Shown here one piece after another: positions 1 through 10,096 of a stretch of 64,000 nt of DNA (its first letter is position 1; every line of letters starts with the position of its first letter). The notes beneath the pieces were generated by a model, which was not told the DNA's origin, ran no database searches, and saw nothing but the letters and a program-made list of their open reading frames with translations. Origin of the DNA: Theobroma cacao. Its lineage: Eukaryota > Streptophyta > Magnoliopsida > Malvales > Malvaceae. A program made the position numbers and the translations under genes. The stretch lies in contig NC_030853.1 in assembly GCF_000208745.1 (NCBI RefSeq), positions 29,627,473-29,691,472 on the forward strand. Direction: 5' to 3'.

Positions 1-455
1 AAGTGAGGAAGTTGATGAAAGATAGGAGGGTGAAGAAGGAAGGCGGGAAGAGTTGGCTTGAAGTGAAGGGGAATGTTCATGTGTTTTGGGCAGGGGATAG
101 GAAGCATGAGAGGACTGAAGAAATTTACGCCAAGTTGGCGGAGTTGATGGAAGAGATTGAGAAACTAGGGTACAAACCCGTCTGGGATGAGATGTTGCAT
201 GAAGTAGGGAAAGGGGAGAAACGAGAAGCACTATGGTACCACAGTGAGAAGTTGGCTTTAGCATATGGGATAGTGAGTGATGCAGCACCACCAGGGAAGC
301 CTCTGAGGATCATAAAGAATCTGCGGATTTGTAAAGACTGTCACGAGGCATTTAAGTACATAAGCAGAGTGATAGAGAAGGAGATCATTGTAAGGGATGT
401 TAACAGATACCATAACTTTTCTAATGGTAGTTGTACTTGTAGGGATTTTTGGTAA
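1..455 (+). CDS. PPR protein, DYW class, C-terminal part (5' truncated by window edge)
   Basis: This is the last 150 or so residues of a PLS-class pentatricopeptide repeat protein. It opens with the tail of the E/E+ region (GGKSWLEVKGNVHVFWAGD) and continues through a full DYW deaminase-like domain. The zinc and catalytic signature is visible: HSEKLA, then the CKDCHEA CxxCH motif, then the HNFSNGSCTC segment. The protein ends CRDFW, so the terminal triplet is DFW rather than the canonical DYW, a tolerated variant. In this family the PPR tract reads organelle RNA and the DYW domain converts C to U, so an organellar editing role is inferred. The reading frame is open to the first base (two bases of a partial codon, then GTG), so the PPR repeats, the start and the organelle targeting sequence lie outside the window. 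It ends with TAA at 453-455. Confidence 0.93.
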   Translation, partial: VRKLMKDRRVKKEGGKSWLEVKGNVHVFWAGDRKHERTEEIYAKLAELMEEIEKLGYKPVWDEMLHEVGKGEKREALWYHSEKLALAYGIVSDAAPPGKPLRIIKNLRICKDCHEAFKYISRVIEKEIIVRDVNRYHNFSNGSCTCRDFW

Positions 456-1032
456 CTTATAAAAGTCTTCACCTTTTTTCTAATTTAAACTTAAAAAAAC
501 CAATTTTGCTTGTTTAAGCTACCCTGGATCTTCACCTTCCCTCTCCAGGGAATACCTCAACTCAACTCCCAAGTTTCCATCAATTCTCAAGCATTCTCAT
601 TCCAAAAACCAGATGAGTGGCATCTTCAAACCATTGATTGTACCAACAATCTAAAAGCAGTCATTTTCAAAGCTAAATCGATCTCTTGACTCTGAGCAGA
701 TCATATTTAAGGCACCCATTTACTTGATAGTGATTTTTTTACATTTTTTTATTTAATTTCCCATTCATTTTCTCATTATAAAGCAATATTATCAACAACA
801 AAAAATTTGAAAAAGCAAATCAAAGCAAATCTTCTATGCATTGCTCCAATTTCAATGATTTCCTAAATTCCAGCAATACCCATCAAGGAAATCATGAAAC
901 TGAATACTTCTCACACAGTAAAATCTCATACAATCCTCAAATTAAATCTAATCCAAAAAAATCCAATCAAGCATCAATATACGAAATTCTAGAACAGCCC
1001 ACAAACTAAACCGTAGAAGCGAATATTCTTTT
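456..1032. other. Intergenic, two convergent 3' UTRs
   Basis: AT-rich sequence between the stop codon of the DYW gene (+) and the stop of the TOM9 gene (-). The two genes converge, so both 3' UTRs should lie here. No ORF with protein character was seen. Confidence 0.5.
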
Positions 1033-1347
1033 TTACTTTGGAGGAGAGAGCGGAGGGGGTGAGCCGAGGAGGCTCTGCTGCTGCAACTCCATATCAGTGA
1101 ATTGCTGTTCACGGTCCATCTCGATGATGAGTGGGACAATGAGGACCAGGAACGTGGTTCCCGCATACCACGCCGCTTTTCCCGTGCTCTTCAACAGCTT
1201 CTTGGTCACGTAGGCGGCGTCGCTGGCCGCTCTCTTGGTGACGTCGGTTATCGGGGAGTCGGATACAGCGCGGGAGAGTCTAGCGATGATGCCCATGTCG
1301 TCGTTGTCGCCGGAGCCTAGCTTTTTGCCTTGCCCAGAGAAGGACAT
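1033..1347 (-). CDS. TOM9-2: Mitochondrial import receptor subunit TOM9 (plant TOM22)
   Basis: A single-exon 104-residue protein. Plant TOM9 is the shortened plant form of TOM22, an outer-membrane subunit that organises the TOM translocase and contacts presequence proteins. The diagnostic core is clear: RAASDAAYVTKKLLKSTGK, then AAWYAGTTFLVLIVPLIIEMD, which is the single membrane span with its invariant proline and trailing acidic residues. The C-terminus, ELQQQSLLGSPPP, also fits the family. The cytosolic N-terminus is short and lacks the acidic receptor domain of fungal and animal TOM22, as known for plants. The start was set at the ATG at 1347 (MSFSGQGKK), because the frame open to 1434 adds 29 residues with no family match. 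It converges on the DYW gene. Identity is near certain; the choice between TOM9-1 and TOM9-2 is from memory. Confidence 0.93.
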   Translation of the reverse strand: MSFSGQGKKLGSGDNDDMGIIARLSRAVSDSPITDVTKRAASDAAYVTKKLLKSTGKAAWYAGTTFLVLIVPLIIEMDREQQFTDMELQQQSLLGSPPPLSPPK

Positions 1348-1765
1348 GTTTCTTTCTTTTTTGGGAATTGAAGATAAAAAAAATGAGAGGACAGAGGACG
1401 AAGAGAAGGGTTTTTCCCAAAACCCTTTGCCCAATAAAATTTTGCTCCTTTTCTTTGAGGTGCTTTTCTATGGTGGGTTTGGGAATGCGTTCAAAATAGC
1501 TATGGGCTGCTTCTATGGGACTGTGTCTTTTTGTAAGGACGGAAACTAGGATGACTGGTTGGATCAGGAGATATGTAAAGGGCTCTGGAGTGACAGCCAC
1601 GCTTTTGTGTATTTGGAGGGTTACGGAATTGAAGTAACCTCATTTAATGAAATACTTATGGCTTATAAAAAAAATAAATAAATAAAATTTTGCTCCTTTG
1701 CCTGTTTTCCACATTCACAATGTCTTGTAATGGGCATTTTGGATTTGCCTCCACCCAAACTTTAC

Positions 1766-4332
1766 TCAAACGAGTGTAAAATCTCTCTTTATATACTGCA
1801 AGCATGAGAAGGGTAAGTCTAACATATGGTCTACTTTAACAGATTTGGATATGAGAGTATTCACTACCATATCCCTGTTAACAAGTCCACTACTCAACCC
1901 GAATCCTCTGCACACAACTAGAGATGTGTTGCACACCCAAGGTACTGATATAGTGAATCCTATACCACTCCCGGCTTTCCCATTGCTGCTTGTTTGTTCG
2001 TTCCCGATGAGGACATCCTTGTATGCTTTGCAAACCCTGGAGACATACTTTCCTACTGGCAGAATACGCTGGTAGAAGTATGAAACGGATTCGTTGGGGT
2101 TTGAGATATTGGTGTCAGCATGGAGGTTCACCACCACAGTGCCATGTTTGGGGTGGAGTTGGTCACTGAGAGACTTGAGAAAGGGGGAATGTGGATCCCA
2201 TAGCTTGTTAGGGAAGATGTCATCGCCATCATAAGCATCAATGAAGATGATATCATACAGATTGTTGTTCTCTACGACAAACTTCTCAGCATCTGATTCG
2301 TAGAGGTAGAGCCTCTCATGGATGCCCTTCCACATTACTTCATTAATAATATCAGGTTTTGACAAGGCACGTTTGCCTGATGGGGTCATGACAGAAAAAG
2401 CTGGAAAGCCCATTGCTTGGACTGATGCTGTAATTACAATGGGGTCAATTTCAACTGCATGGATCACAGCACCTGGAAGAAGCAGAGAATCTAAGGTCAG
2501 TTGATGTGGATGCATGCCAATGATTTACCTCAATCAATTCAGTAGGACATCTAGAAAACCGAATTATTTGTTTTCCTCTTAGACTAAGGAATACCTTACT
2601 TGAGGAAAGTATTAACCAAATACATGGCTTAAATGAGAAGATAAGTGGTGTCTAATACTTCGAGTATGAGGATTCTGTGTCTTTGGTGCACATTAATTGA
2701 TTGAATTTTTTTCTTGCTCATAAGAAGAAAATTTTCACTTACCATCAATACTGAGCTAGCAAACAGGTTTATAAACGAAAAGCTAACTTCTACCTTGAAT
2801 TTTACTAGCCAGAAACAATGGCAAGCTTCCCCCACCATGACCAATGCATAGAATATGCATCCTTTTCTTCCCATTTACTGCTGCCATTAGATCGTAATTA
2901 GAGGATACTATAGTAGACAATCCAAGTGACACCATACTCTTGACATCTGCAACAGTACCATCAAATGTATCATAAGATTAGTTAAGCAAACATTAAAATG
3001 CAAGAGGAAGAATACATACATACTGTGCCAGCAATCTAGCTTACATCTTAAGAAGATACATACTATTAGTTCACAAAAGATGGTGTGTGGATGCATGTGT
3101 GACAATTTGAGTTAGTACAGTGGTTTATTCCAATAAATATAGAAATTGGTAGAAACTTATAACTTATGAAATCCTTAATCTTTCACTCGAACACACCGCT
3201 TATTCCTCCCAGCATCCTTTTATTGATGTAGATGTTAATAAAGACAGCTAAGTAGATATGAAAGAGCTCACCCTGTCCTAAAGTGGTCAAAAGAGATTAG
3301 AAGATACTGAAGAGGAAGCAATATTCCTTTTTTGACAGATAAGCTACTCAAAAGAGATGAGGAAATATAGAAAAGGTAGTATAAACTCAAAGGGAGATAT
3401 AATAACAAAGTGCCTATCCTGAAGAGCTACCATCAGAGTTAAGATTCGTGAGGCCCAACAAAATTCTATAGCAAACACAAGACTGGATACATAAGAGCAT
3501 CAAATGTATGAGAATGAAAATAATATGAAACTTCACCCACCAACTAGATCTTTGGAAGAAACATTAGACAAATGACAAATTTAAAAAAAGAACTAGAGGA
3601 GCAATTTACATGGAATAGCCAGGCATTGTGCCAGCTGCATGATGCATATAGAGCCAGGTTCAGTTTCCCGGTAAGCAGCCATTATTTTAACTGTACTTTG
3701 GCGAGTATTATCATTAAAGCGAAGGACACGCCATTGATATCCAAGTATTCTAAAATGTCCATTCTGTTCATAACCTGGATCAATCTTTGCATATCTTTGC
3801 TGAAGCCACTTCTCTGTTTCTGGCCAGTAAACTCTGTTCTGCAAAAGCTTAAAACGCAACTTATCATCTATTCTCTATATCAAAGCGACCAATTCACTAT
3901 GTAGAAAAGAATTTCGCAGCAGCAGCAGCTTAAAGCTTCAAATTACTAAGTACTCCCACCGAAAGAAATTAATTAACTGTACTCAAACCCGAGAAGAAAA
4001 TGGTAGAGAATTTGCATATCTAAAACAATTGAAAACCCAAAAAAGATTTCCGAAACCAATCAAAGTTGATGCAAAAATGAGGAAAAAAGTGAAAGGGCTG
4101 TGAAGAAACTGACCGGTCTAGAAGAAGGGTAAGCGAGGACCGAGACAACGCCGTTCCCTTTCTCGGAGACGGTGCGATAGACGGTGTTTCCATTGAATTC
4201 GGACTCGGATTCGGACCCCCACCATTCAGAGGAGTAAAACCAGTCACCTTCATCCACTATTTGGCGTGGTGCCGCCGTGCACAACCGCCGGTGCATATTC
4301 CATCTCCAGCTCAACCCCGCTCTCCTCCACAT
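1766..4332 (-). CDS. Spermidine synthase-like SAM-dependent methyltransferase family protein
   Basis: A four-exon gene: exon 1 4332-4114, exon 2 3838-3610, exon 3 2946-2794, exon 4 2472-1766. All junctions are GT-AG, the phases agree (0, 1, 1), and the product is 435 residues. Exon 3 carries the SAM-binding glycine loop (HILCIGHGGGSLPLFLAS). Exon 4 continues with the acidic loop (AVEIDPIVITAS) and the post-motif segment LYDIIFIDAYDGDD. This is a Rossmann-fold aminopropyl- or methyltransferase core, closest by eye to plant proteins named 'spermidine synthase-like' and to the C-terminal half of METTL13-type enzymes. The aspartates of true spermidine synthases cannot be confirmed, so polyamine synthesis is not claimed; methylation of a protein or small molecule is equally possible. 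The N-terminal 70 residues (MWRRAGLSWRWNMHRRLCTA) are Arg/Trp-rich and may target an organelle. Inner methionines allow other starts. Confidence 0.85.
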
Positions 4333-5195
4333 TAATAAAGAATCAACAGTAAGAAGAAAAACCCTGATTCTGCCAAGTTCTACTAGGGCTTAAACCCTGA
4401 AGTTACTAAGGTTTTAGACCAGCTTCTTCACAAGACAATGGCCACTGTAGAAGTTAAACCGTGGTAATTTATTTTAGCCGTTATTAAGCAGAAACAGTTT
4501 GAATTTTTTTTCTTTTTTATTTGGGTAATTAAAATTATGCCACACAAGGTCTTTCCGCGCGTGTGCCACACCGGGAGCAATGGAGATGTGGCCTCTAAGT
4601 AGAAGCCAAGGCCCAAGGGACAGAAAACAGAACAGAAAGCCAAGAAAGAGAGAGAGCCATTGAACATGGAAAGGTCAACTTAGGCAGGCGTATCCGATTC
4701 TGAAATCAGAGTATCAAACCCAACGGCTGACAAAAATATGGTAATGGGTCCCATTTAGCATTTGCTTATTCGACAACTCGACTCGACCGGACTGAACTCA
4801 ACAAAACTCCCCCCATTTCCCAACACAAAAACGTGATGCTTTCTCTCATTTAAACGTATAAGACACAAAGTTGACCAAACCCCGGTGATTCATTGCAACA
4901 TCGGAAAACCAAGTTGTTTCAAACTTCTTTTTCCCTTCCCCCAAATAAGAACAAAAGATCCTTTGGATACCGTTAAATTTCAATTTTTGTCGTCTGTTGT
5001 TTGATTAATTGATAAGCTCTAAACGGAAACACCCGCCAGTTAGATTCAGCAGAATAAGCTCTCACAAGTCAAACCAGATAAAAACAAGTTGGTGGTTTTT
5101 TTTCTTTTCATTTTTAAACTCTCTTGCAGATTTGATTATTGATAGTTTGATTTTGTTCTGAGATGGGGTTTTGTTATTGTTTGGAAATTTTCTAG
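4333..5195. promoter_or_regulatory. Divergent intergenic region
   Basis: This stretch separates the 5' ends of the methyltransferase gene (-) and the unknown gene (+), so it should contain both promoters and 5' UTRs. A pyrimidine-rich tract lies just before 5195. No conserved element could be assigned with confidence. Confidence 0.4.
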
Positions 5196-7143
5196 TGTAT
5201 CCAAGGGTGAAGGTGAAAGAACAAGGCCAAGATGATCAATATGCTATGCATGATTACAAGATAAGCTCTGTATTGTCTTTGAAGGATGTTCTGTTTCTCT
5301 CCATGCTTGATTCTTATTTTCCAGGTATTCTCTGCTTTGCTGGTGCTTTTCTGTTTCATCCTTTCTTAAAGTTTTTATTGTTCTGTAAATCAGGTTCCTT
5401 TAAAATTTGGATATGCATTTGTCAACATATTTGGCTTTCCGGGGGTGGGGGGTATTTGATCATTTTTCTGATTAATTTGATATTTGGTCAAAGTTTGGAA
5501 GTTCTACTTTTTGAAGACATCTATCTATGACCATAACAGAAAAAGATTCTAATTTGTTGATTGATATATATAATCATGTTTGTTACCTAAAGCAAAAGAT
5601 GCCTGCTTAAAGAGTTTTTTGTTTAAGGATAAAGTTTGAGGGATGATCATAATCATATGTTTGATCTCCTCATAAAACCTGTAGTAATGATTAGAAGTTC
5701 CCTACATGTTTCAAGCTTTTAACTTTCCCATGCTAAATTTCAATAATGATGTCGATATGCTTACTTTCAGAACATTTTAAAGCTATGATGAATCTTCTTT
5801 TCAATCTGTTGATGATCGGTTGGTATATGGTCATAATAGCTTATTTAATTATTGACAGTGAAAACACCCCAGGATGTTTCTCCGATTGCTAAAGCAAGAA
5901 TTCCAGAGTCTTATGTACCAGAAGTAGAGAAGCCTTCAGATTCTGCACCTGCAGGTAGACATTTGCCCTCATGCTACTCGTTCTATGCAACTGTCTAATT
6001 TGCTTCAGTACAAGATTTTTGAATTCATTTAATCTAGTCTACTTGATTTGCAGAATCAGAGAAGAACAATAAAGCAACTGATGAGGAGGATAGACCAAAT
6101 ATTAGAGTCAGTTTGACTCCACGCCCTCGGGCTGTCATATCTAGCCCTGGTAATTACATTTTAGCTCACTATTAGATGGAACTTTAGACTTTCTTTTCTT
6201 CCTTCAACAGAATCGAAGTTTTTTGTGCTGTATGGCACTGTGGCTACAAGAAACATTTATCTTGTATTTGAGGCTCTGAAATGTATGCTGCAATGTTTTT
6301 TGATGCTCATACTGTTATTGATGATAGGATAGAGGTTAAAACTTTTCTTGCTCATTTCATCCATTAGAAGATAGATTTTTGCTGATAATCACTTCTTTAC
6401 ACACGGATAGTGGTCATTTCCTGTCCTTGGGTCTTTGAAGCTATTGCTTAAAATGAACAAATCATATTAAAGTCTCAGAAAAATAACAGGATACAATTTA
6501 AGTGATGATTTGCTATCTATAGTGTTAGCGTAGTTTATTCTAGTGCTTTGAAATGAACGAATCGGTCTATGAAAAAAGGCTTTGCAGCATCATTAGAAAA
6601 CTTAATGCATTAAGTAGAAAAATAACTGCAGGTGGAGCCCTGGGCTACCTGTAGTATCATGAAATAATCTATATGATGATTCTTTTAGATGAAGGACTCA
6701 CATTTTATGGTTTTTCTTGAATGTAATGATGTTTATTTGGCTGAGATGAAGGACACAGAAACAACAAATAATTACTTTTCTGATTCATTACTCAAAAATT
6801 GCTGCAACATTTACTTGATGTGTTTTCACTTTTCTGTGTACATACCATGAAGTTCTCTAACTCATGCCTTTCTGAAATTTTTTATTTAGAGAACGATGCA
6901 GTGATTGGGCATAATAACAGGATTAAAGGGGAACATTGTGCAGCTTTGAAGAATCATCTTACAGTTCAAAACAGACACACAACCCGAAGCCATATCTTTG
7001 CTAGAAGTTCTGTGAAGACTAGAAAGTCCAAGGATGATGCTGACAGTAATTTTGAAATTAAACCAAAGAAAGGGTCAGGAACAACAGTTTCAAGTCAGAG
7101 AAGACACCATAGAACTGAAAGGCCAAGCTGGCAAGATCCATAG
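5196..7143 (+). CDS. Protein of unknown function, four exons, basic and Ser/Pro-rich
   Basis: I do not recognise a named domain. The gene model rests on matching splice phases: exon 1 to 5324, exon 2 5859-5954, exon 3 6054-6149, exon 4 6890-7143. All introns are GT-AG and all interrupt after the first base of a codon. The product reads YPRVKVKEQGQDDQYAMHDY, then VKTPQDVSPIAKARIPESY, a Pro/Arg-rich stretch (VSLTPRPRAVISSPEND), and a Lys/Arg-rich tail ending RRHHRTERPSWQDP. It has no signal peptide and no membrane span, and looks largely disordered. The start is unresolved. The frame opens upstream of 5196 without an ATG; the first in-frame ATG is at 5246 (174 residues), while an ATG at 5163 is in another frame and stops at once. 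An extra 5' exon joined at the TTTTCTAG at 5188-5195 is possible. Confidence 0.6.
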
Positions 7144-8180
7144 AAACTTAGGTGTATGAGCATTTTCCACTGGGCCTATACACTTACTTGAAGCTGATAG
7201 TCTTCAATCAGAGTAACAACCTTTTTTTTGGTTTTTCTATTTATTTTTTACTTAACCTTCTTTTTGATTTTTTTTTCTAGTATGCAAACAGCATATTCCT
7301 TGTGACAAGCTTCTACTTGTCTTTAACACAACAGAGTTATTGAGAAAGGATATCTTACAGAGTTCATACAGAGTTATTGAGGAAAAAAACAAAAAATACA
7401 CCCCCATGCACAGTAAAAAATGTTAAAAGAGCAGAAAGGGAATGAAGGGTTATCAATCATGAGTAGTTAGTGATGATGGTTCTGTCAATGAGGGTGGCCA
7501 AGATGCACCCAGCTTTGTTGGATGGGATGAGCTAGATGGAATGGGATCGATAAGAATGTCATCAACAATGGCAAGTAGCTCAAAAAAGACAACAAACGAG
7601 AAGGGCAAGTTGAGTACAAAAGGAAATATAAGTGATGCACCTTTGCTGTTGAGATTGTTGTTTGCTGTTTTCCCATTTTTAGGTTCCATGGCTAAACTGT
7701 TCTAGTGATTCCATCTAGCAAGCTTAAGGTCGGATCATGACAATCTTTGCTCTGTTGTGTTTAGGCCAAGCTACAGTCTGAGGGTTTCTTGTTCCAGTTC
7801 TTGCTCAACTATTTTATAGGCCATGCTTGCGGCCGGATCACTCATGTTAATACATCATTATACAAGTCTACTTATGAGCATATACCCGTGTTCTTGTTTT
7901 TGTTTTAGATTGAGATTTGTTTGAATGTTGAAGCAGAATAGAACCATGTGGTCTAGACATCTGTTGTGTGGTTTTAGCAACCAGAGCTACTTTACCTCTT
8001 TTTCAGTTTTCATCTTAGATTCTTGGGGTTCATTTAGAGCATTGCTTGGCATCAACTGTTTTTTCTCAAAATCCTGTCGAATAAGATGAAAGTAACAGAG
8101 GAATGAAACCAGTTCACGTTTTATTAACTGTCTCCTCCTTGCTTAGAAGTACATCATATGAAGACGAGAAACAAAAAAAA
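7144..8180. other. 3' UTR and intergenic; contains one unassigned open stretch
   Basis: Mostly AT-rich spacer after the unknown four-exon gene. From about 7465 to 7704 on the plus strand there is an open frame that reads like protein (SVNEGGQDAPSFVGWDELDG, then a Ser/Lys-rich part, ending GSMAKLF and a stop). It has no ATG at its beginning and is preceded by a TAG that could be a splice acceptor. It may be an alternative last exon of the upstream gene or chance; I do not assign it. Confidence 0.3.
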
Positions 8181-8584
8181 TCAAACAACACAGTTATAAA
8201 AACAGCGACACCCGAAAGTTGGGTTCAGAGGAGTGCCTCCATTCTCAAAGCATTGACCTGTACCTTGTTGTCCATTGTGCCGCTTATTACACAGCTCCAC
8301 ATTCATTAAGGTCGCAACGGTTTGGATCCAAGATCTCTACACATCTCTTCTGTGCGTCAATCTGTGGTGCCATTGATACAACTGCAAGAACAAAAATCAA
8401 ACAAACAAATTAAGTTTCAAACCCCAAGTAAAAAAATAAAATCATAAGGATTTTAACTGAACTCTTTGATTAAAATGGATGATCATTGAATCAAATACTT
8501 GGATGTTAGAAGGAATAAACAAAACAGACCAGTAAAAAAGAGAGTAAGGACGAGAATACGAGTGAGAGGATATGACTTAGCCAT
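8181..8584 (-). pseudogene. Defensin-like (DEFL/LCR) cysteine-rich peptide gene, frameshifted
   Basis: A two-exon plant DEFL structure. Exon 1 (8584-8530) encodes a signal peptide (MAKSYPLTRILVLTLFFT) and ends in a phase-1 donor. Exon 2 (8381-8181) follows a clean TTGCAG acceptor and gives VSMAPQIDAQKRC, then DPNRCDLNEC. The frame then hits TAA at 8289-8287. The rest of a defensin-like domain, including GTGQCFENGG and a C-x-C pair near the end, continues in another frame to 8181. The expected C-x3-C motif is broken inside a short GT-repeat tract, consistent with a 2-base deletion. The family encodes secreted antimicrobial or signalling peptides with a disulphide-stabilised alpha-beta fold. 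The break may be a true pseudogene lesion or a sequencing error in the repeat. Confidence 0.75.
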
Positions 8585-8710
8585 GACAAAGCAATTTCAA
8601 TGTTGACCCTATAATTTTGCATAAGCATTTAGCAATTACATAAAGCTTTTAGAATTCCTATTGAGAGAAATAAATCCAAGGAATTGTGGGATTGATATGA
8701 AGTAAATTTG

Positions 8711-9020
8711 TCAAAATATGAAAGAAAAATCAACAGATATGAAGCAAATATGGATATGAGCTTCCAGGCACTTCTTTTGACAATCCTCAAGGATGCAGTT
8801 GGATGGATACAATGTCTCTTGGTATGGTTTTTGTGCATCAGTTTTAAGGTACCACTGACATAGTTGCGAGAAAATGTAATAAGAGATCAAATGAAAAAAC
8901 AAAAAATTACTAAGTTTCAAACTCAAATAAGTAAGAGTTGGAGAGGGATAAAAGAAAAGAAAACAAACCATTGACAAGGAGGGCAAGGATTCGAAAGTAA
9001 GTAAAAGAAAATTTGGCCAT
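8711..9020 (-). pseudogene. Second defensin-like gene copy, degraded
   Basis: A diverged paralogue just upstream, on the same strand as the copy at 8.2-8.6 kb. Exon 1 (9020-8969) encodes MAKFSFTYFRILALLVN and ends in a phase-1 donor at the same relative place. The expected acceptor AG before exon 2 reads AA (near 8864). The first domain cysteine is replaced by tyrosine (QKPYQETLYPSNC instead of QKRC...). The C-x3-C motif survives (EDCQKKC), but the second half of the domain, with the later cysteines, is missing before the TGA at 8711. Three independent lesions make it a pseudogene. Confidence 0.7.
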
Positions 9021-10096
9021 CTTTGACAGTACTCAATCACAAAAATCTTATGCTAGCTTTTGTCTAGGAAATGCTTGAGTGTGTGTGAGTTAGCCTTTGG
9101 GGTTTGGAGGCGTATACATACATTAACAATGGAGAAATTGAATATAAAAACCTACCAAAGTAGTAGGGTACAGCATCCTCAAGATTTAAAATCTTTCTAA
9201 ACTCTTCTAGATCGACACCCTTATTTTTTTGGTTACGTGTTGACTGTAACTTGTGATATGACATTTTCAGATTTTTTTTTTCATATAAATTCTTATGTTT
9301 AAAAATTTTGTTGATGTATTTTCAAGTTTGCAAGGGTATCTTCCAATAATATGACTATTGGAAGAACATCTCTAATCACAAGGTTATGTGACTATTGGAT
9401 TGTTGAGTTTATCTATATGAAAGGTTATGTCACGTAATAACGTGATTATTGAGTCAGCCGATCATTTCCAAGTTGTTCTAAGAAACTTGCATGTCTAGGA
9501 ACACACCAAAATGTGCAAAATGACTCGAACGGCCATCCAATAATGGGCAAAATAATCCCATTTGTTATGATCTTTAGTTGAACATGTTCATAATCCTAGC
9601 ACCTTTTATCCTTCTGACTTCTGGGGTGGCACCTAATTCTTCTAGACAAATGGAATATATAGTCTTCCTCACACTTCGTAGATATTCCTGCTTGTTTGGG
9701 AAATCTTTAAACAAAGAGATTACATTACCTCTTCTACAACTTTTCACCAAGTGTAAATAATAATTAATTATTTTCATTCCTAAAACTATATGTATAGTGT
9801 CATATATATGCTGTTTCATAAAAACTTTTGAACCTGATTCCTTGTAGTGGAACGTGAAGGGCACAGCCCAAGTCTCCCCAGCAAACCGATTTCGGCCACA
9901 GGTTGACAGCCTTGTCAGCTTGTGTTATATTTAGTTCTTTCCACGGTGGCAATATAACTTCATCCGTGATTAGCAGAATCCGACTTAAGATTCTTCAGGG
10001 TCTATCTGACAGTGCAGCAAGTCTTAAAACACAAGATTCTGCTGAACTCAAGGTGTGAACTGCGACTGTCTCCAGAAAGAAATATCTAATATGTGG
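9021..10096. other. Intergenic
   Basis: AT-rich spacer. An open frame at 9574-9864 (-) of 96 codons (KSCRRGNVISLFKDFPN...) has no recognisable domain and may be a transposon relic or chance. The last part, before 10097, should be the 3' UTR of the PPR gene. Confidence 0.4.

Noticed and set aside
7453..7689. Minus-strand frame of 78 codons starting MEPKNGKTANNN
   Set aside because: It overlaps the plus-strand open stretch, shows no domain and has no neighbouring exons; could not be supported.
9574..9864. 96-codon minus-strand open frame
   Set aside because: No recognisable domain, no splice partner and AT-rich codon use; kept as intergenic.
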